Shown: in pieces, positions 45,301 to 64,000 of the stretch
How the letters are laid out: each line of letters opens with the position of its first letter
How positions within the stretch are numbered: position 1 is the stretch's first letter
NCBI RefSeq assembly: GCF_032362555.1
Contig: NC_083511.1
Coordinates: 7,564,001 to 7,628,000 of the forward strand
From: Amyelois transitella
Lineage: Eukaryota; Arthropoda; Insecta; Lepidoptera; Pyralidae
Direction: 5' to 3'
Length of the DNA stretch: 64,000 bases
Position numbers and translations under genes: made by a program
The notes under the pieces: generated by a model
The model's input: the letters and a program-made list of their open reading frames with translations, nothing else
Databases searched by the model: none
Told to the model about the DNA's origin: nothing

Positions 45301-48300
45301 TTTTGTAAAACTACGTATTTTGTGTGAATGCAGCTAGTAATTGAAGGCAGTGGTACATGAATGTTTAATTTCGTTTCATTCTATAACTATTCAGTATGTA
45401 TTATGAAATCAGGGTTATGATTTCATAATACATACTGAAGAATAATGATACCTAACCGCATAAGGGTCTTAGCAGCACGAGTGTTCGTTAAGTCGAACAT
45501 TTGCTTATAAAAAGCTGGTGATATATTTAATAAGTATGACAACAATAATAGCCCAAGTACTGCCCTTGAGGAACTCCAGAAGTTGTGAAAATAGTTTTGG
45601 CTTCATTTGCATTCCCTGCGACTGTTCCCTTAACTTTGGAATTCATTATAAAAAAGCAGCGTAAAATATAACCTTTGACGCCATTGCTTGCCATCTAATA
45701 CATTAGTATCCTGTGATCCACCTTATCGAAGGCCTTCCGAAAGTCTGTGAACTATATATAGTTGAATGCTACGAAAGGAATTGTACCAACCTGGATAAGT
45801 GTTGCAGCAGCGCGACTATTCGCTTGGTCAAACATCTGTTTGTGGAAAGTGGCGACGTCAGAATAGTACATTGCTACTTGCGTCATACCCCGGTTGAAGT
45901 ATTCCTGAGCTTTATCGTAGCTTCTGTAACAAGTATATAAGAATTAAAACCACCAATATAAACTTAGATAATCTCGTAGACTTAAAACTGTTGTTTAAAA
46001 ATTTCTGTTTTGTAAGTTTGTCCGTGCTAGGCCTTAAGAATAGTAAAGCTACCTTTGTATGTTGTCGGTACTAAGTTGAGGGCATACGTTTCACCGAGAC
46101 CTTGTCTACTCTTTAAGGAATAACACGTGATATATTTATGTATGTATATTCCGGGTAGTTTAATGTGACCAACTGTACATAAATAGCACCGCCTTTAGTA
46201 TTGATTATCTTGAATAGCGTTAACTAACTCACACTTACATGTTCATGGGATTAAAATAAATGTGCAAAAATAAATACTAACTTGTTCCTCCTAACCAGAT
46301 GGCGCTCAGCATTTTTCCGATAGTTGTTCACTGTCTCCATGTCGGCTGTCTCGCCTCTAGGCAACAGCGGCCATTCCACCTCTGAAAGAGCCTGATAGAA
46401 ACAAACAATATAAATTGACATAGCCACATTAAAACCTATATTTCTATCGGCAATTTCGTTACTACTTATAAATGAATTATTTTCGCGAAAACGAGTTCAG
46501 CACGAGTAGCAATAATTAATATGTAGTAAAAAAATAAATCAATTAATTTGTAGTAATCACTACAAAAGAGTTTTGCGTCCATAATGTTCCTTACATTTAT
46601 CTCACTATTTTGAAAATTTATTTAATACAGAATTTGTCCTGTGTAGAATATGTCTCATATAGAATTAGACCATTATTTAATCTTTCCAATTTAGAATATG
46701 TCCAAACCAAACTATGATGTTAAAAATAGAAATTTCAACTAAATGATCTTGCTTACTGCATACTGAAGTTAAACAAAATGAAATTTACCTTCTTTTGCTC
46801 CTCCATAATACGCTCTTGGCGTTCCAGTTCTTTGGCCATAACGAATTTTACTAGGCCATTATTTTGTTCAAGAACTTCAGTCCTCCCAGTAGACATTAAG
46901 AGAACCTGAATAAATAAAAACATATATATTTAGTAACATGATATTTTCGACAACATATAATGTTATTAATAATTTTCAACATTTTTAATTATGATGGTTG
47001 GTTTATTGCACCAACGGTTGTTTCATTACACTCAAACTTATCTCCTTACTTTCTGGTTTGAAAAAAGACCAGAACTTAGTGGCTTATAACGTTGTAAAAT
47101 TCAGGATATTATGGTATTTTCCTACATGTGGACTTGTAGTAGATACGTACATACAAACAATCACGTCTACATCCCTTGCAAGTTAGACAGCGCCAACTGT
47201 CTCGGAATTACTGAAACGGGCATGTTTAGCGGCATGGCTTAATGATAGAATTGATATTCGAAAAAAGAGTGATCTAATGCTAGCCCATTGGCTATCGGAT
47301 ATATATATACACTACACATACAATAGCAACATAAAACACAATTTATCAAACAAAACGCATAACTTACCTCCACCGTTGCTTTAAAATTGTTGTCATGAGC
47401 CACAAGTAATTCAGACAATGTCTCCTGTGGAACATCTGGGAATAAGTTAAACAACTTGTCTCTAGTCAGCTTAGCTGCCCAGTTATCAGGCTCTTTATTG
47501 CGCCATTCCTCTACGTCTTTTTGATACAATGACATGGCGAAATCCATATCCATGATTTCTTTGAAATCCGGCACCTCTGGTTCTTTGCCGGCTTCCGCCA
47601 TTTCCATTTCTTTCACGGCTAGTTGCCTGCAATCAAAATATTGATGACTGCAGTAAAATTTTATTGTAATTACCTTATACTTCAGCCTTTTGGTTTTAAG
47701 CCACTAAATATTAAACACCATCTCTTCCTATAGAAGAAGCAGGGGTCGACTAAAAGATAAAAGTATTAATAACTAGTGCACCAAAATTTCCAATAAAAGG
47801 GTGTCGAGCAGAATTTAAATTAAATTCTAAACATAACAAAGGATATCGTATATAGGATAGAGCTTAGTCGCCAACAAAAATTTGCATCGAAAAGCAATTT
47901 AACATCTTTAATATAAAATGACCGAGCCAAAGGTTTATGTAGAGTACTTTTTTTATCTTTGTGCAATAACTTACCTAGCAAACTCCTCATCTTGCTTTAC
48001 CATTGCCGAAGATTGCTTATCGCATTCGTCAAGTTGGTACATTAATGACTCCATCCATAATGCATTCAATTCGTTTACGAGTGATACGGGAATACTTAAC
48101 CTAGGTACAACATTTTCTGGATATGTAATACCTTGACGTCCGAACATTGCATCCATACTTTCAATAAATTCCCGACCAACATTCATATTAATAATTTTCT
48201 CAAATTCTCCCACACTAGCATTAGAATCTTCGTCACTATTATCTGCAAATGAATCTGGCTGTTCATTATTTGATTGTGAATAAGAAACTAACGCCCCAGC

Positions 48301-51300
48301 ATTTTCAGTCTCATCAACATTATTTTCTTCGGTCTCGTTATGAGATTCGCCACGGCGCAATTTTCTTATTTTTAAACAATGCTGCGAATAGTGATTTTCA
48401 GCAATGACAACATTTTGCTCAATTTGCCTCTTTAACTGAATAGACATTTCTGAAAGTGGCAATTCTGGTTTTGGTTTTCTTTGATAATACATAATATTAC
48501 CTGTGGCTGCTTCCAAATTTTCACCGGAATTTTCATTTTCGTGTTTTACAACTGTAGGGACGATATCATAAGCAGATAAACAAGTACATTGCTCAGGGTC
48601 TTCCTCTTCAACATCAGATACATCTAATGTTTCCGAAAATTGCAGTTGATTGTTAGATATACCATCAAGTACTATTTCTACCGCCCAATTAACATCACCT
48701 CGACATTGGTCGAAAATGTCCCGCAAACCTGTTTTAGATATTGTTTTGAACATTTTTCTAAATGCAATGAAATGCCTCTCTTCGTTCTTGCATCGCGGTC
48801 TTTGAACAAGCGATTGCTCATTAGTCATGCTGCTCTTATCTAACATACGCATTTCAGGGATTTTTTCTCTATATGGCGATATGTGATGCTCATTTATGTC
48901 TCTAGGCATAGCCGATACTACTTTGTAAATATTTTGGCTGTTATAAATGTCTGTGTCTCCTATTTCCACACAGGTACCTGTAGTTTTCTTCTCAACAGGT
49001 ATAACGGGTTCTTTTTCTACGACTTCTGTCCCATCAGACCATGGCTTCATGAACATAGAAATTTCTGTCCAGTTTGAGCAGTTATTCACAGCATTCCAAT
49101 TTATTTTCACAAATTCCGATTGAGTTGAATTGCAGTTACGTGGCGGTTTAGGCTCATTAGATAAATCACTTTTGTTGTCATTTTGATTTTGAGCATTTTC
49201 TTCCCATGGAGGATTACTTTCCCATTCTCTGTCTAGTCTTTCGAAATCCTCTAATTCCCTTTGTATGTTTTCATATAGATCCATTTTGTTTTCTTCGCTT
49301 TTAGTTTTGGTATCATCAATGCCCAGACTTTGAGATACTGGACTTTTATTAGGATTTGTGTTGTATTGACTAGGCGTCACACATTCATCTTTTATACGAT
49401 CAGGATCTTTAACAGAATTGGAATTACGAAAAAACTTATCTTTTACTTTTTCATTTGGAATTGTAATAGATGAATGAGCAGATTGTTGTTCTTTTTCAGG
49501 TGATACACGTTTAGTGGTAGTCACCATTCGAACGCCTTTAGGAACATATTCTATATTATTTGAAGTCGACGTGATTACTGGGGGATCATTCCTTAAAAAA
49601 GGTGGTGTCATATGGTCAGGGTATGTCAATTTGTAATATTGAATTAAATAATCACCAGTTACATTTTCTGCATAGTTCTCCAGCATACGCGTGATACTTG
49701 ACAAGGAAACACCGTGGGTATTCTTTTTAAACAACTGATTTGGTTTCCTAGCCCACGGCGTTTTCGGTTCCACTACTTGAATTTTATAACCATTAGCAAC
49801 TCCGGCTTGTACGTATGGCTCCATTTCCCACACCTCTATATTTGTGTTATCTATAATTACTGGGCTTAGGCCCTTTTCCATAGCAGTTTTCGCCCTTTGT
49901 TGATTCCAAGCATGAGCATCTCTCAAATAATATTTATTAAAATCATAAGAACCCCTAAGGGAAAAGAAATCATCTGTACTCAATATATGAGTTTTAAAAT
50001 TCACAGGATTATCTCCAACAGTTACTTTGACTATTTGTCGGGATAAATATGATTTACCAGACCCCGGGGCGCCTCTCATGAGAATTAACATCCTAAAACC
50101 GTGATTGTGATACTCTCCAATACGTCGTAATTCAGGTGATAATTTTATTTCGTCTTCATGTTTTACCGATTTCACTACTTTCTTCGGTACGGCCCCTGTT
50201 CTGCGGGAAACGTTGGAATACGATATAAGCGATTGAAATGTATTTTTCTCTGGTATATGTGACCCAGATTCTTTTATTTTTTCATCTTTTTTTAGAGGAG
50301 TAATATCGTTTTGCATATTTAATCCTTCAATCTGAGAATTGAAACGTGGAACATAAGCACTTGCTTCTACATTCAGTGTAGATTTTTTATTTAAATCAGT
50401 TTTTATATTTAAATTATTACTTTCTTTCGAAACAGATTGCGCTAGATCATTGCTCTCTAATTCTGTTTTTACTGAAGAAGCACTTGCTGAAGATGCTAAA
50501 CCATCTTTCTCTGCACCTGCATTAATTTTATCTTTAGATGTCCTAACATCATAGTCTTCATTGTTAGTAAAAGATATGAGATCCATATTAGAGCTCCCAG
50601 CTTTTTCACTTGCAGCGATGTTGACCGAACACAGATCTGATTTCTCAGATGAGTTTCCATCGGTCATATTCATAATGGCTTCGGCAGATAAATTAACTGT
50701 AAAGAATACAAAATCAAATAAACTTAAAAGACGGATTTTTGAAAGAAAAAATAAAAAAAACGTAAATCACACAGATGAGCGAAGAGTTAATTTTGTAACA
50801 CAATTTAAAAGTACTGTGACAGTGAGGTTGAAGCGGTGCATGAGGAGATCAGAAGAGCCTAAAGATGCGACCTACTGGGCTAGTTAATCATATTAAGTTC
50901 TCATATAAAGCCTTTTTTTCACTAGTAGAAAGATGAGGCCGTAGGTCAGTTTGGAACTTGAACTGTTACACATATGGTGCCCACACTGCCTGTTGCGTTG
51001 CCGTGTTCTACTCTCGCTCCACAGCCACAGCGCGGGCGCTGTCATCCAGAGGCACGATACACTATCGGGCCCCTTTTTAATGAATGAAGTCAGCAAAGTT
51101 AACTTCCTGCTTCAGGTAAATTACATGCGCACGTCTTCCAAACCTGAAGTTATATTGACAGACAGAATTCTAAACGGTTTTCACCAAGGCACAAGATGGA
51201 GGCAGGGCTGTCAGAAAATTATTCAGTGAACCCATTTTAGGTTAAAAGTTTTAACCCTGAGAGCTGTATATTGAGAAGCAGTAGTTTTGATCAGCTCTGT

Positions 51301-54127
51301 TTTTGGGTATCTACCACAAGACCTTAGCCAACTACAATACTGGTGAGGACAGTGCTGCTTTTCCTTTGTGAACAAGTTATCTTCAAGGTGCTTAAGTAGA
51401 GCACTGCCAGTCTTGTGGTGAACCATATTCCGACCTAGGAGTCACGTTTTGGCAACTGATAATCTTTCGGTTTCACTATTGCCACTCCCTTCCTCTCTCC
51501 GCCCCCACATTGCGCCAAAATTTGAACCTTTGAGGTTTACAATAGCCTGAGCAAGTATAATGATAGGTAAGAAGAATTTAAGGTTTTATAAAAAAGACAT
51601 ATAAATCTGTTAACTATCGTCACTATTCTCGTGTTGGTAGGTTGACTTAGTCAAAGACAGGCCTAGGCATGTAAACACAATCAAGGAGAGGTAATAACAG
51701 GAAATATCTTTTATTTGACCTTCATGACTCTATATAAAGGAAACCTGACTAAATTTGGATCATGGTTATGCACTAGGTGAAAATGTCTAATATCCTTAGT
51801 CGCCACCGCTATATCCATGCGAGAGAGATGGAGTGGTACTATTCTTAAGTGCTAGGAACCATGAGGCATTAACTAATGACTTATATTAAAGTTTATTTTT
51901 CTAGTCAGTAGAAATTATCTTATCTTTTACTCATTGTTGGTAATCAATAAACTCAAAAACTGCAGACTTTTCATATTATTTGTCAAAGGACAAGCAAAAC
52001 AGGGAGGTAACATCGGTTACTTTTATCTGGATATTCCCACTGTAGCAATATTGATAAGAAGTAACAGTATAACTCATAAGCAAAATAAAATCAGGTTGCG
52101 ATGAGGAACACTGGTGCTTATCAAGATTTTTTTTCCTATTGAATAATAGTGTTCCCTACTAATTGTGGTGTATTATCGGAAAACAAGCCTTTAAAATAAG
52201 TGATTTCATCACAATAGCTGCATGTTCTGGAAAGAAATCCAGCAACAAAGAAAATTGTGTTTATGTTGCCATGTGTTTTTATGGTTATTTTATGATGAGA
52301 AACTAATGAATAATCTAAGCTTTTCAAGACAACATTTGCTATTGACCTAATATTTAATTGCTACATAACAGATTGGACAGGGATTTATCACATGTACAAT
52401 AAATATTTTAGTAACCATAAGCTTAGGTTGTGAATAAGTAACAATAGCAATTGCCACCTTATTAATGACCAACTCGCCAAGCAAGAAACATAAGTTACAT
52501 AATAAAAAAACAATTTACTTCACATTTCTTAACAAATTATCAATATACTTAGTTCATTCTTAAATCTCTTGACTTACTATTCTTACTCATGTTTATAGCA
52601 AGCATACACAGCATAGCAATATCTTAAAAATACAATAATTTCAGACAAGTTCTTTTACTTCTAAGAAGATCTTGTATTGTAAAATGATCTAAAATCAAAT
52701 GTTCCTTATGAACATGTAGTCAATGCTTTTGCTGGCAAAAGTTTTCTCAAAAACATCTGTTTTTTTTATCATAAAATATATATATATTTGAGCCAAGGAT
52801 CATCACATCTATTGTGAAATAAGTCTTTGCAAGAAATAAGATGCACTTATAATTCTTATTCAAAAGTAGAGGCCGCCCGCGACTTCGTGCGTGTAGAATC
52901 AATCCTGCGGGAACTACGGGATTAAAAGTAGCCTATATGTTATTATGGGTCTTCAGCTACCTACATACCAAATTTCATTGTAATTGGTTCAGTAGTTTTT
53001 GCATGAAAGAGGAACAAACATCTATACTTACATCCTGACATACTCACAAACTTTCGCATTTATAATATTAGTAGGATATAAAGACAATAATAACCTAATC
53101 AAAATATAAATTATACATAGGTATATATACTAGATTCTGTGATGTGCTTCACTCTCATGGGAATTTCCAGAAAATAAGAAGCCTATGTTACTTCTAAAGG
53201 TTTTGTCTGACTCTAAACCAAATATCATTAAAATCATTCCAATAATTTTATATACAAAAAGACAAATGTTTACACTTTTTACCATAGATATTTTCATTTT
53301 AATAACATTTAACAAAATTATAATGCTGTTTATACACCACCAGAGCCACAGAATAGAAGTTTAATTTATGAAGTAATTATTATTATCTTAATTAATCTTT
53401 AATCTAAGTAAGATATCTAGAAAAATTAATATCTAAGAAAATGTTTATCTATGTTGTAATAAATAAAAAACATAAAACCTGATTTATATAATTTTGAAAG
53501 TATATAAGTTCACTTTAATATTTTTTATATTTTTAATGTACAAATAAATATACTTACCTACGTGTATCAAACAGCTATTTATTAAAAAAAAATATTATTA
53601 GATGATGAAAAATCCCTGTTTTGTAGACTATTACATTCTTGAAGATAGATAAATCACTTTTTAATTAAAAATAATTAAAACGTTAATTTCATCACTAAAT
53701 TTCAAAAATCAATTTTATTAAGATAGTGTTATTCGAAAATATAAAAGGCGTACACCTAATCGGTTCGGATGCGAAGTTGAAATGCGCGGTGCATAACAAA
53801 AACAAAAGGACCCTCCGTTGGTGCGATGTACGCATGCTATGCACTTTATATTGATTAACTGCCCTGCATTGATTATTTGTTGCTATCCCGGATTTCAGCT
53901 ACATCGCTCACCTGGGAGACATCAAGGCCAACGCTATCAATACGAAAAAACGCGCCAAAACTGAGTACAGGGTAAGATGATTTATTACACAAACAAAGAT
54001 AATACTTACGATCGCCAGCACAATTCTCCACTACAGCTGTAATAACGTCTTTATTCAATACATTTCCGAACAAATTTACCAGAGTATCGACAACAGAACT
54101 AAATTCGCTATCTTCGACGTTATCCAT
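42386..54127 (-). CDS. N4BP2: NEDD4-binding protein 2 homologue (CUE, P-loop kinase-like, DUF1771, Smr)
   Basis: Nine coding exons on the minus strand: 54010-54127, 47975-50696, 47368-47626, 46789-46905, 46282-46391, 45791-45923, 43448-43581, 42866-42976 and 42386-42458. Total 3777 bases, 1258 residues; splice sites are GT/AG and phase is kept throughout. Domains: a CUE-like start (~1-50, VVENCAGD), a P-loop kinase-like domain with Walker A GAPGSGKS at ~248-255 and STDDFF and VIIDNTN motifs, and a second CUE-like helix set near 700-737 (LRDIFDQCRGDVNWAVEIVL). DUF1771 (~1090-1150, NYRKNAERH, YDKAQEYFNRGM) precedes an Smr domain (~1163-1258) with DLHYLRVGEAL and TGRGLHS, ending NPGLLCARV. In mammals N4BP2 binds NEDD4 and has polynucleotide kinase and nicking activity. 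The same roles here are inference. Introns hold several repeats. Confidence 0.93.
43283..43400 (-). repeat. SINE 3' half in an N4BP2 intron
   Basis: CATACATACACGTCTATATC, GTAGACAGAGCCAACAGTC and GCTTTATGATGCAATT match the complement of the SINE 3' half. Confidence 0.7.
43854..44105 (+). repeat. Full-length SINE in an N4BP2 intron
   Basis: Starts GCCGTGTGGTTCCCGGCACC, passes CCATGGATGTCGTAAAAGG and GCTAGCAATCTGTCACTATT, and ends GGATATAGACGTGATGATAT. Confidence 0.85.
45031..45211 (+). repeat. Interspersed repeat CTAGCGACCCGCCCCGGC, copy 1
   Basis: Starts ACTAGCGACCCGCCCCGGCT, continues CGCACGGGTGCAA and ends near TTTATACTATGTAGTGA. A second, slightly deleted copy is at 62929-63088. Class unknown to me; it is non-coding. 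Confidence 0.7.
45391..45438. repeat. Perfect hairpin, 21-bp arms, 6-base loop
   Basis: 45391-45411 is the exact complement of 45418-45438. It sits next to the decayed N4BP2 exon copy. Confidence 0.85.
45457..45520 (-). pseudogene. Decayed copy of the N4BP2 DUF1771 exon
   Basis: On the minus strand the end of this stretch reads FYKQMFDLTNTRAAKTLM followed by a GTTAGG donor, against FHKQMFDQANSRAAATLIQ and GTTGGT at the true exon (45791-45923). Upstream similarity fades. It lies ~270 bases downstream of the true exon with a LINE fragment between. Confidence 0.6.
45545..45755 (-). repeat. LINE reverse-transcriptase fragment
   Basis: The minus strand encodes TDFRKAFDKVDHRILM and, further on, TSGVPQGQYLG. 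These are the D-kAFD-VdH and SGVPQGS-LGP motifs of jockey/CR1-type LINE reverse transcriptases, with stops between. It is clearly a different family from the LINE at 56.8 kb. Confidence 0.65.
47146..47299 (-). repeat. Diverged SINE copy in an N4BP2 intron
   Basis: ACATACAAACAATCACGTCT, GCCAACTGTCTCGG and GGCTTAATGATAGAATTGAT match the complement of the SINE 3' half. Confidence 0.6.
50697..51793. other. N4BP2 intron 1, left part, no second gene seen
   Basis: Part of the 3.3-kb first intron. The stretch 50930-51440 is less AT-rich and may be old repeat. No open frame resembles a protein. Confidence 0.4.
51794..51868 (-). repeat. SINE 5' fragment
   Basis: CCTTAGTCGCCACCGC, ATCCATGCGAGAGAGATGGA and GAACCATGAGGCAT are the diverged complement of the SINE head. 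Confidence 0.5.
51869..52870. other. N4BP2 intron 1, middle part, nothing recognised
   Basis: AT-rich intronic DNA without credible open frames. Confidence 0.4.
52871..53077 (+). repeat. Interspersed RTE/SINE-type repeat
   Basis: GGCCGCCCGCGACTTCGTGC, GTAGCCTATATGTTATTATG, CAAATTTCATTGTAATTGGT and the 3' end TTTCGCATTTATAATATTAG are hallmarks of a repeat common in insect genomes. A diverged second piece follows at about 53140-53250. Confidence 0.65.
53899..53971 (+). other. Exon-like segment on the plus strand inside N4BP2 intron 1
   Basis: Acceptor GGATTTCAG, then 73 bases with 24 open codons (YIAHLGDIKANA...RAKTEYR) and donor GTAAGATG. TATAAAAGG occurs ~155 bases upstream. The peptide looks like ordinary charged protein, but I cannot name it and see no partner exon. 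Confidence 0.25.
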
Positions 54128-55036
54128 CTTGATTGATAATATTTTCTAAAACAGCATTTAACCAAACAAAGTCACGCTGACTTTATAACGTCTACAGTCA
54201 ATCAATGAGTGTTAAAGTTATCCTTTCTCGATTTTTATTATCATAATATTTAACAATTCTATAAAAACGTGCTTGTTGTTACGAAACATGACTAACTTCA
54301 ACTCAATCAACTGAGAAAACAACACAAAACAAAGACATACCTCGGCTCGGCAGCATCTGACACTGACAGAACCATGACAACACTCGCACCATAGACTAAA
54401 GACTATGAGGATTCGTGCAGCGTGCCGTCGACTTCATCCGACCACAGACTTTGAGCGACCAACCGCTAAGTTCCGTTACTTTAAACTTATTTGAAGAACG
54501 TAGGATTCTTTAACGAATTTAATAGTAAGAAGTCTTTTTAAAATAGTCTGGGTAATATTTAAGTCCAGTAATTTGATACCTATATTGAAGTAGTCTTGAC
54601 TAAATAATTTATTATGTAAACCGATATTTTATAGCTGCAGCTACCTTGGATCGATTTCCACTAAACATTAACTTAAAACATTTCCTGACTTATTAACATT
54701 CAACCAGAAAAAAAACAGAGTTCCAATATCCCGTGGATTTTTGTAAATAGATCTTTAGCAAAACAACCCGCAACTTTTCGTTGTCGTTCTTGGTTCTTCG
54801 TTGGCTTGGCTCGTTTTCATGTCTCTTGTTAATTGACATCTCATCAGTGTCTAGAAGGGATGTCACTGTCAGTGTCAGTAATTGATGCGTCTGTATAGTA
54901 GGTACCTAATTTTGTGTTGATGTGATGATTCCTTATTTGTATTAATAAAAACTTAAAACTGGGAATTGAACGTATTTCCACAGATATGAATTAAAATAGT
55001 TAGTTGATTTAGTAGATAATATAACTAAAAAAAAAA
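54128..55036. promoter_or_regulatory. Shared 5' region of divergent N4BP2 and CDK8
   Basis: 909 bases separate the two start codons. No TATA box stands out near either start. Direct TGTCACTGTCAGTGTCAGT repeats lie near 54864-54884. A common, TATA-less housekeeping promoter is likely but inferred. Confidence 0.45.

Positions 55037-64000
<8,964 letters not shown>

Overview
The window is nuclear DNA of an insect, almost certainly a moth or butterfly. Genes have introns with GT/AG borders, and the left part is a cluster of secreted alanine/tyrosine/proline-rich cuticular proteins of the AAPA/V type. The spacers carry many copies of a SINE that begins GTGTGGTTCCCGGCACC and ends in a (TATG)n tail, a family I associate with Lepidoptera. 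No species call can be made from sequence reading alone.

Layout. 1-19.3 kb: eight cuticular-protein genes. Gene 1 is Gly/Tyr-rich and cut by the window edge. Genes 2-4 run left to right. Gene 5 is Pro/Gln-rich and on the minus strand. Gene 6 (+) and genes 7 and 8 (-) are close paralogues. Every complete gene has a four-codon first coding exon, a phase-0 intron, one large second exon, a TATA box and an N-terminal hydrophobic signal split across the intron. Short promoter motifs are shared within subgroups. 19.3-22 kb: gene-poor DNA with a SINE and perfect hairpins. 22.06-29.70 kb: an LTR retrotransposon on the minus strand in an unusual tandem form, LTR-body-LTR-body-LTR, inside one 5-bp target duplication. 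Both bodies carry the same open reading frame, from which the reverse-transcriptase core is missing. 29.7-42.4 kb: gene-poor DNA with a MITE-like element and a mariner with an open transposase frame.

42.4-54.1 kb: a nine-exon minus-strand gene for an N4BP2 homologue (CUE-like region, P-loop kinase-like domain, DUF1771, Smr). I assembled it exon by exon, and reading phase holds at every junction. 55.0-64.0 kb: CDK8, the Mediator kinase, on the plus strand. Seven exons and the start of an eighth are present and the gene runs off the right edge. The two genes are head to head, with 0.9 kb between start codons. One CDK8 intron holds a nearly complete RTE-like LINE (3.4 kb, 11-bp target duplication, one frameshift). 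Its two ends match the two ends of the dispersed SINE, which suggests that this LINE family mobilises the SINE.

How the genes relate. The cuticle genes probably form one co-regulated, concertedly evolving array for exoskeleton components. CDK8 and N4BP2 are unrelated housekeeping-type genes that may share a promoter region. Everything between is largely transposon-derived. The points most worth a second look are the tandem RT-less LTR element, the SINE/LINE pair, a set of perfect snapback hairpins, a ~120-bp palindromic element present twice, and a decayed copy of an N4BP2 exon beside its source.
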